64,000 nt of DNA from Nostoc sp. NMS8 (GTDB lineage: Bacteria; Cyanobacteriota; Cyanobacteriia; Cyanobacteriales; Nostocaceae): the NCBI RefSeq assembly GCF_017115045.1, contig NZ_JABXKK010000035.1, forward strand, positions 86,918 to 150,917, read 5' to 3'. Made by a program: the position numbers and the translations under genes. Positions 53,943 through 63,036 of this stretch are shown in pieces. Each line of letters starts with the position of its first letter. Position 1 is the stretch's first letter. The notes under the pieces were generated by a model. The model searched no databases, was not told the DNA's origin, and saw only the letters and a list, made by a program, of their open reading frames with translations.

Positions 53943-54944
53943 TTAGCCATTAAAAACACGACTGCGCCACTTATTCAATCGGGCTTCTCCAATTGTGGCA
54001 GACCGTCGAGAATCAGCAATTTGCTCTTGCAAAGCTGCAATCTGTTTTGCTTGGGCGTCAGCTTGCTGTTGCAATGATGTATATTCGCTTGTGCTGCTAA
54101 CAGAACTGGAAGATTGCCAACTACTACTAAATTTTGTTGCTCCGATGCTAGCAAAGGGTCTTAAGTCTGCTAGTTGTTGTTGCAAAGCTGTAATCTGGCT
54201 TTCTTGGTCTTGAATCTTTTGCCGTAAGCTTTGTTCGCTTGCTGTGGGAGTTGCAATAAAGGCTGGAGCAGTAGTTTCTGGCTTTGGCTTGAATATTTCA
54301 GCAAGTATTGCACTCACATCGGTGGGTTTCAGTTTACCGTAAGGAGTGTTGGTAATTAGCGATCGCACCAATTGTGGTTCATTATTCGTTACTACGTTCT
54401 TATCACTGCTAGAATTGCTCCGCACGAGTTGTAGCATATTGGTAAATTCCAATATCTTTTTACCCGTTTGGGTTTTGTAACCCCGGTAATATGGCACTAT
54501 GTTATCCCCAAAGGCATCTAGATACTCGTCGCTATCAAGATAAGAATCAATATCTGCCTCAAAACCTTTCTCATCTAAAATATTGCTGTGATAAATTGTC
54601 TCGGAGTAGTCATCAGGAGCGCGACCCAATAGGTGTTTAAAGTTCAGTTCAATCGCACGGTAGCGGTAAACGTTATTAAAAAATCTGGAGCGATACAACT
54701 CTGATTTGGCAACCTGACGCACAAACTCACGAACATCAATTAGGCCTTGCTTGAGTTGGGATTCTGGAACGATAAGCCGCTCGTTTTCCATAATGTAGGC
54801 ATTACCCAATACTTGCCGATAAACTGCCCGAATTACAATTTCGATGTCATCAGCTGAAGCAATAGTCCGTAATTCGATGGGTTCTGTTTGGGAAAATGCT
54901 TGATATTGGCGTCGGCCGGTTTTGTCGTCGATGAAGGTCTGCAT
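53943..54944 (-). CDS. phycobilisome rod linker with C-terminal coiled-coil repeats
   Basis: The 333-residue product has the phycobilisome linker domain at about 30-180 ([29 protein letters not shown]...[18 protein letters not shown]...[17 protein letters not shown]). After a variable stretch come two coiled-coil repeats, about 237-276 and 289-326, each reading (S/A)Q(I)xALQ(Q/E)Q(L/I)AD.R..A.IG with a conserved Trp a few residues later. There is no CpcD-like domain, so it is not CpeC/D/E. The tail could bind the core or membrane, or cap a rod. Located next to cpeR on the same strand, 531 bp apart. Confidence 0.8.
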   Translation of the reverse strand: MQTFIDDKTGRRQYQAFSQTEPIELRTIASADDIEIVIRAVYRQVLGNAYIMENERLIVPESQLKQGLIDVREFVRQVAKSELYRSRFFNNVYRYRAIELNFKHLLGRAPDDYSETIYHSNILDEKGFEADIDSYLDSDEYLDAFGDNIVPYYRGYKTQTGKKILEFTNMLQLVRSNSSSDKNVVTNNEPQLVRSLITNTPYGKLKPTDVSAILAEIFKPKPETTAPAFIATPTASEQSLRQKIQDQESQITALQQQLADLRPFASIGATKFSSSWQSSSSVSSTSEYTSLQQQADAQAKQIAALQEQIADSRRSATIGEARLNKWRSRVFNG

Positions 54945-55475
54945 ATTTGGGTTCGTGTGGGTAGGAGGTAACTAATGACTTTTAAAGGTAATGGGAGCTA
55001 GTACCGCTTCTTACGAGACACGCAAGAAACGCAGAAGTCAAAAGTAGCCGATGTGTTAGGTTAAGAGACTTTGGAGAACCCGCAAAATAGCAATTGGCTC
55101 TCAAAAATCAAAAATCTAAAAACTTCTTTGCCTAAATTTTCAACCTGTTATTATCTGGCTGCTTACTTTTGCTCAACATAAATGGTTGTTAGTTTTTAGT
55201 TTTCAGCACTTAGTTTTAGCAATAACTACTAAAGCCTAACTACTAAGCTTTGCTAATTCCCTTTACAGTCACGATTAATTTATCAAGTTTTCGGGAGCTT
55301 TTTAGTTACATTTTCTAACAAACTTAGACGGCTAACTGTTAATAACTAACAGCTAATCACGATCAGATATTAGCAATTAGACATTAACAATTAGCCGTCA
55401 ACCTCCTTGGGGAGTATTTAAAATTCAAAATTTAATTTTGAAGTTGTCAGAAAAATTTCCCCAGGATAGGGACTC
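54945..55475. other. 531-bp region downstream of cpeR with a long inverted repeat
   Basis: ACGGCTAACTGTTAAT (55328-55343) is complementary to ATTAACAATTAGCCGT (55383-55398) with one mismatch and a 39-nt loop. It lies 77 bp after the cpeR stop. AACTACTAAAGCCTAACTACTAAG-type short repeats precede it. There is no T run, so it is more likely a repeat than a terminator. Confidence 0.55.
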
Positions 55476-55814
55476 TCAAGGACGCTCATCAAATCTAGTG
55501 TACAAACCACCGTATTTTATCCAGTATTGTTTCAAGGTATGATGAGGCGTATGTAAACTAGCTTTTGCCTGATATAAGATAACTTGACGATGAGCGCCCA
55601 TCCATATTTTATTAATGGGGTCAACGGATATTGTTGTTCCTCCTAAAGACGCAACACATTGAGAGAATCTCTCAATCGTGGTATATTCTAATGTCTCGAA
55701 TATAAAAAAATTACCCGAACAAATCAAGTGGCGGCTGCGAATCCAGCAGCGCATCTTTTTTTCAGCCTGTGGAGGTAACATTTTGGATTTAACAGATTCA
55801 AGCTGAATTAACAT
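55476..55814 (-). CDS. cpeR: phycoerythrin operon activator CpeR
   Basis: The 112-residue protein is CpeR, the regulator that turns on the phycoerythrin cpeBA operon in green light in Fremyella-type cyanobacteria. MLPPQAEKKMRCWIRSRHLICSGNFFIFETLEYTTIERFSQC and HRQVILYQAKASLHTPHH fit that family. The ATG at 55814 overlaps the cpeT stop (ATGTTAA), so the two are translationally coupled; an ATG 11 codons downstream matches the shorter N-terminus remembered for Fremyella. Gene order S-T-R matches the cpeCDESTR operon. Confidence 0.9.
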   Translation of the reverse strand: MLIQLESVKSKMLPPQAEKKMRCWIRSRHLICSGNFFIFETLEYTTIERFSQCVASLGGTTISVDPINKIWMGAHRQVILYQAKASLHTPHHTLKQYWIKYGGLYTRFDERP

Positions 55815-56437
55815 AATGCGCTCACCGCAAGTAGTTCATCAGCAAAACTTTCTCGTTTTTCAAATTGCAATGGGCCAGCAGTTGATCCCCATATTTGCTG
55901 ATGGGTTTCAAGATCCATGCCTTTATCTAGACTTAGCCAAGTATGCTCGGTTACTTCTACTTCGCTGATTAAATATGTCTGGCATCCATTACGCTTAATC
56001 AGGCATTGATTGCCTGGTTCTACACTGCCTCGAAACATTTCACCTTCTCGTTGGAAAACCATTGAACAGTGATAACGCCGTTCGATGCTTTCTGGGGTGA
56101 TGGTTTTGAGGATATCTAATTCACGAGCAGCACCCGCATAGAGTATAGGGTCTTTTAAGCTGTAATTTTCGATATAAATGCGATCGCCCCAATCAACTAG
56201 TTTATGTACTCCCTGGCGATACGGTGTCCATAAATCGTGATCATAAGCTTGTTCCGAATAAAAACCGATGGCAGAAAAAAATTCAATCGGTAAAGGACGA
56301 AAATAAATGTGAATGTGGGCGTAAAGTTGCGGATTTGCAAAAGATTGCTTGTAGTTGCTAAAATCTCCTGCCATCCAACAGGCTAAGGTGAGCAAATCGC
56401 TGGCGTTGGTACTGGATTCTTTGGGCGCTATAGTCAC
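55808..56437 (-). CDS. cpeT: CpeT/CpcT family bilin lyase
   Basis: The 209-residue product belongs to the T-type lyases, which attach phycoerythrobilin to Cys-beta-155-type sites or help deliver bilins. Family pieces are LLTLACWMAGDFSNYKQSFANPQLYAHIHIYFRPLP, FYSEQAYDHDLWTPYRQGVHKL and RGSVEPGNQCLIKRNG. The start is GTG at 56437, inside a repeat (GGAGCGAAGCGACGTGAC) shared with the Uma2 gene and pebB. Position between cpeS and cpeR supports the name. Confidence 0.9.
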   Translation of the reverse strand: MTIAPKESSTNASDLLTLACWMAGDFSNYKQSFANPQLYAHIHIYFRPLPIEFFSAIGFYSEQAYDHDLWTPYRQGVHKLVDWGDRIYIENYSLKDPILYAGAARELDILKTITPESIERRYHCSMVFQREGEMFRGSVEPGNQCLIKRNGCQTYLISEVEVTEHTWLSLDKGMDLETHQQIWGSTAGPLQFEKRESFADELLAVSALC

Positions 56438-56466
56438 GTCGCTTCGCTCCAAATTCAAAATTCACG
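56433..56466 (-). repeat. repeat carrying Shine-Dalgarno and GTG start (copy 2)
   Basis: GAATTTTGAATTT followed by GGAGCGAAGCGACGTGAC (56450..56433) gives both the ribosome binding site and the start codon of cpeT. The 18-nt core is identical to that before the Uma2 gene. Confidence 0.8.
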
Positions 56467-56525
56467 TATTACAATCTCCATAAATATAGGAGCTTGTATG
56501 CTTTTATGTTTTAAGCTGATATTTG

Positions 56526-57062
56526 CTAACTGGTTGAATTTGACAAAGAGCGAATCTCTGAAGAAAAGGAAGCTGTTGTCACACCTTTACCATCACTGGT
56601 TTTAATCATCGCTACCCGAAATCGGAGATTTGGGTTAGCAAACCAAATTCGCTCCTCAGCAGCAGCTAGTTCATACTCTGTTAGTAGGGTAAAAACACCA
56701 TCATCACTCAGATGATACTTAGCCACTGCGGGAATCGTTTCGGCGTATCCCTTGTCTCGTAGTAGTTTGCCTCTAGAAGAATTTTCGATATCGGGAATTG
56801 GCACTAGCACAGTAGTACCAGAGATTGGTTTATCATCCCAGTCTGACTCACCTTCCCAAGTCATCCGAAAGGGGTGGGTGATACTGGCGGGGTCAGTGCC
56901 ATACAATTGACAGATTGCTATTACTGCCGGATCATCGGTGGATAGAGACTCAATGTCAATGTTAGACAGCACTTCTTCAAAATGGGCGAATGCTAAATGA
57001 TGACCGCTACGCTGCGATCGCCATCGTCCAATTGAAAGTTCAAAGAATTCAGTAATTTCCAT
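56526..57062 (-). CDS. cpeS: CpeS-like bilin lyase
   Basis: The 178-residue protein is an S-type phycobiliprotein lyase, a lipocalin-like beta barrel that attaches bilins to cysteine 82-type sites. Hallmarks are MEITEFFELSIGRWRSQRSGHHLAFAHFEEVLS, a GKLLRDKGYAETIPAVAKYHLSDDGVFTLLTEYE motif and EERIWFANPNLRFRVAMI. The ATG at 57062 gives the family start; an upstream in-frame ATG adds 12 unrelated residues. It lies 88 bp before cpeT. Confidence 0.92.
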   Translation of the reverse strand: MEITEFFELSIGRWRSQRSGHHLAFAHFEEVLSNIDIESLSTDDPAVIAICQLYGTDPASITHPFRMTWEGESDWDDKPISGTTVLVPIPDIENSSRGKLLRDKGYAETIPAVAKYHLSDDGVFTLLTEYELAAAEERIWFANPNLRFRVAMIKTSDGKGVTTASFSSEIRSLSNSTS

Positions 57063-57171
57063 TAGAAAAGTTATCTTAAAAAGTAGCTTAAAATTCAAGA
57101 GATATCTTGGCTAAAAAGTTATTCTCCTAGTCTATATAATACTAGCTTCCTAGATCGCAACTGCATTTAGG

Positions 57172-57252
57172 AATGCTGAGTACTGAGTACTGAGTGCTGA
57201 CTGCTGAGTTATTATTTTCCCCCCAGTCCCCAGTCCCCAGTCCCCAGTCCTC
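57172..57252. repeat. short tandem repeats between cpeE and cpeS
   Basis: CTGAGTA and AGTCCCC units are tandemly arrayed (TGAGTACTGAGTACTGAG... then CCAGTCCCCAGTCCCCAGTC). Such STRR runs mark several intergenic regions in this window. No gene is present in the spacer. Confidence 0.8.
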
Positions 57253-57255
57253 TAT

Positions 57256-58011
57256 TTAAGCAACTTCAGTGATACTGATAATTTTGCCGCCTGTCCGATG
57301 AATGTTTTGCACTTGCCCAGACAGTTGATTGTAGTTAACTACATATTCCAGCTTGCCCAGACGGGTAGGGGGATTTGCTGAACCTTTGACTGCCTTAATC
57401 AAGAAACGTTTGCTGGTGCTGTTTACACTAGAACCAGCAGCAGGAGCCTTGATGGATGTGGGTAGATTTGAACCAACATCGCTGATCAGTTTAGCTTTGC
57501 GAGCGCTGTCGCTGCTAGCTACTCCTCTCAGTAAGGTAAAGGTGCGGTTAAAGGTAACATTCTTAATTCCAATTTGGGAGCTAGTGCTACGAACATAAGG
57601 AACAATATTCTCGCCAAAACTCTTCTGATACTCTTCGCTATCGATATAGGATTCGATCTCAGCATCATAGCCCTGTTCGTTGTAGATGCGGACATGTTCA
57701 GAAATTTCTGCTTGATCGGCAGGAGGACGGCCTAGCAGGTGTTTGAAGTTTAGTTCAATGAACCTATACTGAGAAGAAGAACTGAAAAACAGGGATTGAT
57801 AAAGCTCTGATTTGGCAACGGTGTTAACGAATTCACGGACGCTGATTTTGCGATCGCGCAATTGCGATTCTGCTGTAGCTAGTCGCTCATCCAATAAGTG
57901 AGCATTGCCCAAAACCTGTTTATAAACTGCCCGAATTAGTGTTTGTAATTCACTTTCGCTGGTGTTCGGACGTAGTTCAACATTAGGTGAATCAATTGCC
58001 CAAAGTGACAT
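57256..58011 (-). CDS. phycoerythrin-associated rod linker with CpcD domain (CpeE-like)
   Basis: The 251-residue product has the linker domain (about 20-155; LQTLIRAVYKQVLGNAHLLDERLATAESQLRD...[17 protein letters not shown]...FGENIVPYVRS) and a C-terminal CpcD-like domain (KRFLIKAVKGSANPPTRLGKLEYVVNYNQLSGQVQNIHRTGGKIISITEV). This is the form of rod linkers such as CpeC, CpeD and CpeE. Its place directly before S-T-R suggests CpeE by analogy with the Fremyella operon, but no cpeC or cpeD is in this window. Confidence 0.88.
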   Translation of the reverse strand: MSLWAIDSPNVELRPNTSESELQTLIRAVYKQVLGNAHLLDERLATAESQLRDRKISVREFVNTVAKSELYQSLFFSSSSQYRFIELNFKHLLGRPPADQAEISEHVRIYNEQGYDAEIESYIDSEEYQKSFGENIVPYVRSTSSQIGIKNVTFNRTFTLLRGVASSDSARKAKLISDVGSNLPTSIKAPAAGSSVNSTSKRFLIKAVKGSANPPTRLGKLEYVVNYNQLSGQVQNIHRTGGKIISITEVA

Positions 58012-58731
58012 TGAATTATCTCCTGAAAAATGCTAATTAAATTTCCGAGCATCCTACCCCTTAGAGAGGTGGAATTTCCCTTCAGTTGTCAGTTATTTTT
58101 GCTACTGACTAGCTTTTGTAAAACTTTAGTTAGTAAAAATGCGTTAAATATCTTCGTATATGACAACTGACGGTGGAATTTATCAAACCTCAAATAGTCT
58201 TACCAAATCCCCCTTCCCCATTTCCATAGAGCAATTTGACCACAATCAATAGAATCAGTATCTTCAAACAGAGTGATTTCTAACCGTGATGCTGGTCTGA
58301 AAGCGATTTAAACTATCTCCCAGTTAACAACTAAATTTTATGAGAAGGATCTTCAGAAAATGTAAAAAAACTTTATATCATTCTGACAAAGGGGAAGCCA
58401 TAAAGACTTTAAACCCTTATTAATCTTGATGATTTTTAGTTTTTGCATTGTTTGACTTTATATATTCTGATACGATGATGAAGCTATATTTATTAAAATT
58501 TATGAAGTTAAATAATACTTTAGAAAAATTTCAGCTTTTTTTTAGTATTTGATTGGGGCTGGGGGGAGAAGCAAGGGAGCAGGGAGAAGAATTTTCCCCT
58601 CCGCACCCCGCACCCTGCCCCTCTGCCTCTTTTCAATGCCCAATGCCCTTGGTTCAATCTTCTTAAGAATGCGATCGCCATTTGGTGGCATCTGTAAAAT
58701 AAAGTAAAGAATAGCTGTAGTAAATGCACCT
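58012..58731. other. 720-bp divergent region upstream of the CpeE-like linker
   Basis: TCAGTTGTCA (58082-58091) and TGACAACTGA (58161-58170) form a perfect 10-bp inverted repeat 71-80 and 150-159 bp upstream of the linker start, and may be regulatory. A purine/pyrimidine-rich repeat lies at 58557-58641 (GGAGAAGAATTTTCCCCTCC with CTGCCCCTCTGCC). No gene is seen. Confidence 0.55.
58557..58641. repeat. purine/pyrimidine-rich dispersed repeat
   Basis: GGGAGAAGAATTTTCCCC is followed by C-rich units and CTCTTTTCAATGCCC. Close relatives are at about 569-636 and 61299-61364 in the same orientation and 33446-33512 in the opposite orientation. Confidence 0.75.
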
Positions 58732-59394
58732 ATGGAAATCCATCAAATCCAAGCTGAACTGAAGAACCCAGATTTTCAATTTCGTCTGAAGGCGATCGCG
58801 GCCCTCGATAATTATGAATCAGAAGTTGCAGTTCCTCTGCTCACGAGTAAACTTCATGACTCAGAATTTTTGGTGCGTTCTTTTGTAGCCAGGGGTTTGG
58901 GTAATCAACAATCAGCGGAATCTTTTGCGGCTTTGATGCAAATTATGAAATTTGATGATACTCCCAACGTGCGAGCAGAGGCGGCAAATTCTTTATCGCT
59001 ATTTGGCAGAGTCGCAGTTTCTCATCTAGTTCTAGCATTTTATCAGGATGACCACTGGCTAGTGCGGCGGAGCATTTTGGCCGCGATCGCTGAAATGGAT
59101 TGCCCTGAAGAACTATTTGATATCTGCATTCAGGGTTTAAAAGATGAAGATTTTACCGCTCAAGAATCTTCTGTGGATGCACTCGGCTTACTAGCTAATT
59201 CTAGCCAACATACTGCGGCATTATCCCAAATACTAACGTTAGTGAATGCTGAATCTTGGCGGATGCGTGTGCGAGTTAGCTATGCCCTCAAACGATTTGA
59301 CGAGCCGAAAGCAAAAATAGCCCTGAGCCAACTCAGACAGGATGAGGATCACCGAGTTGTTGGCGCTGCTTTAGAAGACTTGTTGCCAAATTGA
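58732..59394 (+). CDS. HEAT-repeat protein of the phycobiliprotein lyase/NblB type
   Basis: The 220-residue protein is built of about six HEAT-like helical repeats. Recurrent units include VAVPLLTSKLHDSEFLVRSFVARGLGNQ, NVRAEAANSLSLFGRVAV, WLVRRSILAAIAEMDCPEELFDICIQGL and WRMRVRVSYALKRFD. Such proteins include CpcE/CpcF and CpeY/CpeZ lyase subunits or chaperones and NblB of bilin detachment. The length suits NblB or CpeZ, and the neighbourhood suits phycoerythrin assembly; I cannot decide between them. Confidence 0.85.
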   Translation: MEIHQIQAELKNPDFQFRLKAIAALDNYESEVAVPLLTSKLHDSEFLVRSFVARGLGNQQSAESFAALMQIMKFDDTPNVRAEAANSLSLFGRVAVSHLVLAFYQDDHWLVRRSILAAIAEMDCPEELFDICIQGLKDEDFTAQESSVDALGLLANSSQHTAALSQILTLVNAESWRMRVRVSYALKRFDEPKAKIALSQLRQDEDHRVVGAALEDLLPN

Positions 59395-59604
59395 AGGGGG
59401 CAGGGGGCAGGACAATTCTCTCTGGTAGCGGACTACAGTTTACACACAAGTCAAATACGCTACATTTTTAGCGCTCCTGAAAAAAAACTGGCAGCCTTTA
59501 TAAAAAGTGCTGAGTGCCTAAAAGGTGCTGTATGTGTCCGTTAACAGCACTCCTGAATTCGACTCAGGACTTGGAACCCAGCACTCTCTAAGTACTCAGT
59601 TTGC

Positions 59605-60429
59605 TTAAGTACTCAAACTCTCACGAGTTGTTTTGCGCGTGTAAGCGTTCCAAACGTCGAGTTCTGAATATGGACGGCTGGACAGCATTCCTCTAGTTGC
59701 TTCTGTCAGTCCTTGGGCAAGAGTAAAATCTGCCCCAGCGATACTTTGAAGATGCTCCATCTCTGCATCACTGAGGTCAGTTGCTCGCAAGTCTGTATCC
59801 CGCAAATCGGCTCCAGTCAATCGAGCATTTCGCAAGCAAGCCCCTGTCAAATAAGCTTTCGTCAAGTCAGCCCCACTCAGATAGGCATCTTGCAAATTAG
59901 CTCCTGTCAAGTCAGCACCACTCAGATAGGCTCCACGCAGATTAGCACCTTGTAAATCTGCATTTCTTAAAGAAGCTGTATTTAGAAAAGCACCATTGAG
60001 ATTAGCACTCGGGCCTACCGCTCCAGAAGCTTTGTAATTATATTCTGGGGGCCATTTCGTTTGTGAATCATAACGCGCTACTTGGAGTTTGGCTCCCTCC
60101 AAATTTGCGCCACTGAGATTTGCTTGTTGAAGATCGGCACGGTTTAAATAGGCTCCCTGCAAATCAGCCCCACTTAAATCGGCTCCTCGCAGATTCGCAC
60201 CTCGCAAATCTGCCCGACTCAAATCGGCATGACTCAAAACCAACCCACTGAGATCGGCTCCTAATAGCTTGGCTTTACTCAAGTTAGCTTTTTGTAAATC
60301 GACTTCTCTTAGGTTGAATTGGTGCAAATCTACCCAATCTACAGCAATTCCGGCTTGGAGGGCTGTTAAGATTTCTGGAGTTGGACTGGGGCGAACGCTT
60401 GTAATAAGTTGAATTTCACTATTTGTCAT
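59605..60429 (-). CDS. cytoplasmic pentapeptide-repeat protein
   Basis: The 274-residue protein consists of an N-terminal part of about 40 residues, a long run of A(D/N)LxX pentapeptides (DLSRADLRGANLRGADLSGADLQGAYL...), a short insertion near 130-155 (SQTKWPPEYNYKASGAVG), then more repeats, and a C-terminal tail ending SSRPYSELDVWNAYTRKTT. There is no signal peptide. The insertion pattern WPxxYxYKASGAVGP is recurrent in cyanobacterial pentapeptide proteins. Role unknown; presence in the phycoerythrin cluster may be incidental. Confidence 0.85.
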   Translation of the reverse strand: MTNSEIQLITSVRPSPTPEILTALQAGIAVDWVDLHQFNLREVDLQKANLSKAKLLGADLSGLVLSHADLSRADLRGANLRGADLSGADLQGAYLNRADLQQANLSGANLEGAKLQVARYDSQTKWPPEYNYKASGAVGPSANLNGAFLNTASLRNADLQGANLRGAYLSGADLTGANLQDAYLSGADLTKAYLTGACLRNARLTGADLRDTDLRATDLSDAEMEHLQSIAGADFTLAQGLTEATRGMLSSRPYSELDVWNAYTRKTTRESLST

Positions 60430-60569
60430 CAGCTGATTAAAATATAACTTTTGGAGTTATTCTACACTTTAGCTAAATCGCGACTCCATCTCATCACTCA
60501 GTATTTAATAACGCCAAAATTTGATAAAACGAGGTTTCAAAATAGATGCATATAATACCGCCCTTGGCA

Positions 60570-61121
60570 ATGATCGAATTCTTCCGTAAAAGTGAGGGTA
60601 CATGGTTTACGGAACGTTCCGTTCATCATTTTGACTCGGCGGCGGATGAATCGGGCGAGTCGAATTTGATCGTTAAAGTCCTAGAAAAGGATGATCCAAA
60701 AGTCCAAGAAGTTTGTATAGCCCAAGGAATAGACCCTACGAAAGCAACAGGCGGTGCTAGCTTTTCATGGCAGGCTAATCTGGATACCAGGCTCCCAAAT
60801 ACTGATAATGCCGCCATTTTGGTTGATGTTCCCGACGAAACGAGGCGTTTTGGAAAACTGATCCGCAACCAGGGCTATGTTGAGAGCATCCCGGTTGTGA
60901 GTCGGTATCGGTTTGCCGATGATGGAGTGCTGACCATTGATACTGACTATGACAATAATCAAGGTCAGGAACGTTGTTGGTTTGTTACGGATGATTTTCG
61001 TGTCAGGGTCAGTACAGTACGAATGATGAACGGAGTCAACTTGATGACTTATTGTTCTGAGCGTCGTTGTATTTCTCAAGAAGCCTTGGAGCAAATGATC
61101 AGTCGGAATCATACTAGGTAG
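60570..61121 (+). CDS. second S-type bilin lyase (CpcS/CpeS family)
   Basis: The 183-residue protein has the S-type lyase fold: MIEFFRKSEGTWFTERSVHHFDSAADESGESNL, then RFGKLIRNQGYVESIPVVSRYRFADDGVLTIDTDYDNNQGQERCWFVTDDFRVRVSTVRM. It is distinct from the cpeS gene at 56526 and may act as CpcS- or CpcU/CpeU-type lyase on allophycocyanin, phycocyanin or phycoerythrin. ATG 60570 gives the family N-terminus; an ATG eight codons upstream does not. It precedes pebA by 334 bp. Confidence 0.85.
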   Translation: MIEFFRKSEGTWFTERSVHHFDSAADESGESNLIVKVLEKDDPKVQEVCIAQGIDPTKATGGASFSWQANLDTRLPNTDNAAILVDVPDETRRFGKLIRNQGYVESIPVVSRYRFADDGVLTIDTDYDNNQGQERCWFVTDDFRVRVSTVRMMNGVNLMTYCSERRCISQEALEQMISRNHTR

Positions 61122-61455
61122 GGCATTGGGCATTGGGCATGGGGGATGAAAAAGCAAGGGAACTCTTAGGAACGTGGATTAAATAAGATGCAAAACCTCA
61201 TCCTGTCTCTAGCTCCACTCTCTTTTATAAGGAGAGGGATTGAGGGTAAGGTAAACCAGGGACAGAAATTGCATGTTATTTAATTCTTATTCCTTAGCAA
61301 GGGAGAAGAGTTTTCCCCCTGCTCCCCGCACCCCGCCCCTCCGCCTCTTCTCCATGCCCAATCCCCTATTAAGGAATGTTGCTTTGTTTCTCATAAATGA
61401 GACGTGCATGATTGCCATAACTTATTTTCATGCAAGGGTTAACAAATCATGCTCC
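61122..61455. repeat. repeat-filled spacer upstream of pebA
   Basis: The spacer holds GGGCATT-type tandem repeats (61121-61145), the 92-bp repeat shared with 48978-49069 (at 61206-61297), and a purine/pyrimidine repeat (61299-61364). A frame running through it to pebA is a product of the repeats. The pebA promoter must lie in or near this repeat-filled DNA. Confidence 0.7.
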
Positions 61456-62190
61456 ATGTATAAGCCTTTCCTGCAATTTTTAGAAAAAGAGCTATTTCAG
61501 CGGTTTGATTTACAAAGTAGGGTCATTCCCCCTGGTTTGGAATTCAAAGTTAGCGATCGCGGCAGAAACCCAGCAACTATTCGCAGTTGGTGTTACCAAT
61601 GTCAAGAGTTGCGGAAAATTCGCTATACCTATATTGATGCCGGGGAGAGTGCCCAAATTTTTAACAGCGTAGTTTATCCGAGTCATAACTACGATCTACC
61701 TCTGTTAGGGATTGATTTTTTATCCTTTGGTAAAGTCAAAAACCTGATTGTGCTTGATTTTCAGCCTTTGTTTCAGGATGAAGATTATCAAAACAAATAT
61801 ATCGTTCCGCTAAAATCTCTCCACGATAAATACCCGGATTTGGCGCAAAACTTAGAAATGAAGTTTTATGATGCCAATCAGTATTTTTCTAAGTACCTAT
61901 TGTTTGCCAAAACAGACCCAGAAACAGTTGCAACGCGAGTCTTTGAAGCTTTTCAAGATTATTTAAACTTGTATTGGCAAATGCTAGCAGATGCCCAACC
62001 GCTTGAAGATCCAGAAGATATCCAGCGGATTGTCAAAGCCCAAAAAGACTATGACCAATATAGTGCAGACCGCGATCCTGCATCTGGTTTGTTTAGCAGC
62101 TACTTTGGCCATGAATGGGCAGAGTGCTTTCTCCATGAATTCTTATTTGAAGATGCTGTTCCTTTAGCGGTTGCTGTCGGCAAAAGATGA
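61456..62190 (+). CDS. pebA: 15,16-dihydrobiliverdin:ferredoxin oxidoreductase
   Basis: The 244-residue protein is a ferredoxin-dependent bilin reductase. It begins MYKPFLQFLEKELFQRFDLQSRVIPPGLEF, and contains YTYIDAGESAQIFNSVVYPSHNYDLPLLGIDFLSFG and a C-terminal FSSYFGHEWAECFLHEFLF. PebA reduces biliverdin IX-alpha to 15,16-dihydrobiliverdin, the first step to phycoerythrobilin. ATG 61456 is chosen because the longer frame starts in a dispersed repeat. It precedes pebB on the same strand, with a repeat between. Confidence 0.93.
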   Translation: MYKPFLQFLEKELFQRFDLQSRVIPPGLEFKVSDRGRNPATIRSWCYQCQELRKIRYTYIDAGESAQIFNSVVYPSHNYDLPLLGIDFLSFGKVKNLIVLDFQPLFQDEDYQNKYIVPLKSLHDKYPDLAQNLEMKFYDANQYFSKYLLFAKTDPETVATRVFEAFQDYLNLYWQMLADAQPLEDPEDIQRIVKAQKDYDQYSADRDPASGLFSSYFGHEWAECFLHEFLFEDAVPLAVAVGKR

Positions 62191-62251
62191 CTATCGTTGG
62201 GCATTGGGAATTGGGCATGGGGCATTGGGAAAGAGGAGGCAGAAGGCAGAA

Positions 62252-62294
62252 GTTTTTGAATTTTGAATTTTGAATTGGAGCGAAGCAACGTGAC
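62252..62294 (+). repeat. repeat carrying Shine-Dalgarno and GTG start (copy 3)
   Basis: TTTTGAATTTTGAATTTTGAA leads into GGAGCGAAGCAACGTGAC (62277-62294). GGAG is the ribosome binding site and GTG (62290) is the start codon of pebB. The core differs by one base from those at the Uma2 and cpeT starts. Confidence 0.8.
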
Positions 62295-63036
62295 ACTGTA
62301 TCAGCCATTTATTGATTATGCAATCGCCTATATGCGATCGCGCTTGGATTTACAACCTTATCCTATTCCGGCTGGATTTGAATCCAAGAGTGCTGTTGTG
62401 GGCAAGGGAAAGAACGAAGAAGAGGTTGTCACCACCAGTTATGCTTTTCAAACCACAAAATTACGGCAGATTCGCGCAGCTCACGTACAAGGTGGCAATT
62501 CGTTGCAAGTACTGAATTTTGTAATTTTCCCCCACCTTAACTACGATTTACCCTTTTTTGGAGCGGATTTGGTAACATTGCCAGGTGGACATCTCATTGC
62601 TTTGGATATGCAGCCCTTATTTCGTGATGATTCAGCATATCAGGCAAAATATACTGAACCGATTCTGCCCATTTTTCACGCCCATCAACAGCATTTATCT
62701 TGGGGAGGAGATTTCCCAGAAGAAGCACAGCCCTTCTTCTCTCCCGCTTTTTTATGGACTCGTCCCCAAGAAACGACTGTAGTAGAAACTCAGGTGTTTG
62801 CCGCTTTCAAAGACTATTTGAAAGCTTATCTAGATTTCGTGGAGCAAGCAGAACCCATAACAGATTCCCAAAATTTAGAAGCCATTGAGCAAGCCCAACT
62901 GCGATATTTGAGATATCGGGCTGAAAAAGACCCAGCACGAGGGATGTTTAAACGCTTTTACGGTGCTGAATGGACTGAAGAATATATCCACGGCTTTTTA
63001 TTTGACCTAGAGAGAAAATTAACAGCTATCAAATAG
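62290..63036 (+). CDS. pebB: phycoerythrobilin:ferredoxin oxidoreductase
   Basis: The 248-residue product is the second bilin reductase, which turns 15,16-dihydrobiliverdin into phycoerythrobilin, handed on from Peb[38 protein letters not shown] and [54 protein letters not shown] are typical. It ends in the conserved [19 protein letters not shown]. Translation begins at GTG 62290 within a repeat; an upstream frame start at 62263 is inside the repeat and is not used. Confidence 0.94.
   Translation: MTLYQPFIDYAIAYMRSRLDLQPYPIPAGFESKSAVVGKGKNEEEVVTTSYAFQTTKLRQIRAAHVQGGNSLQVLNFVIFPHLNYDLPFFGADLVTLPGGHLIALDMQPLFRDDSAYQAKYTEPILPIFHAHQQHLSWGGDFPEEAQPFFSPAFLWTRPQETTVVETQVFAAFKDYLKAYLDFVEQAEPITDSQNLEAIEQAQLRYLRYRAEKDPARGMFKRFYGAEWTEEYIHGFLFDLERKLTAIK

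Noticed and set aside
61273..61455. N-terminal extension of pebA starting MLFNSY
   Set aside because: The extension comes from a dispersed 92-bp repeat and a purine/pyrimidine repeat; the family N-terminus begins at ATG 61456.
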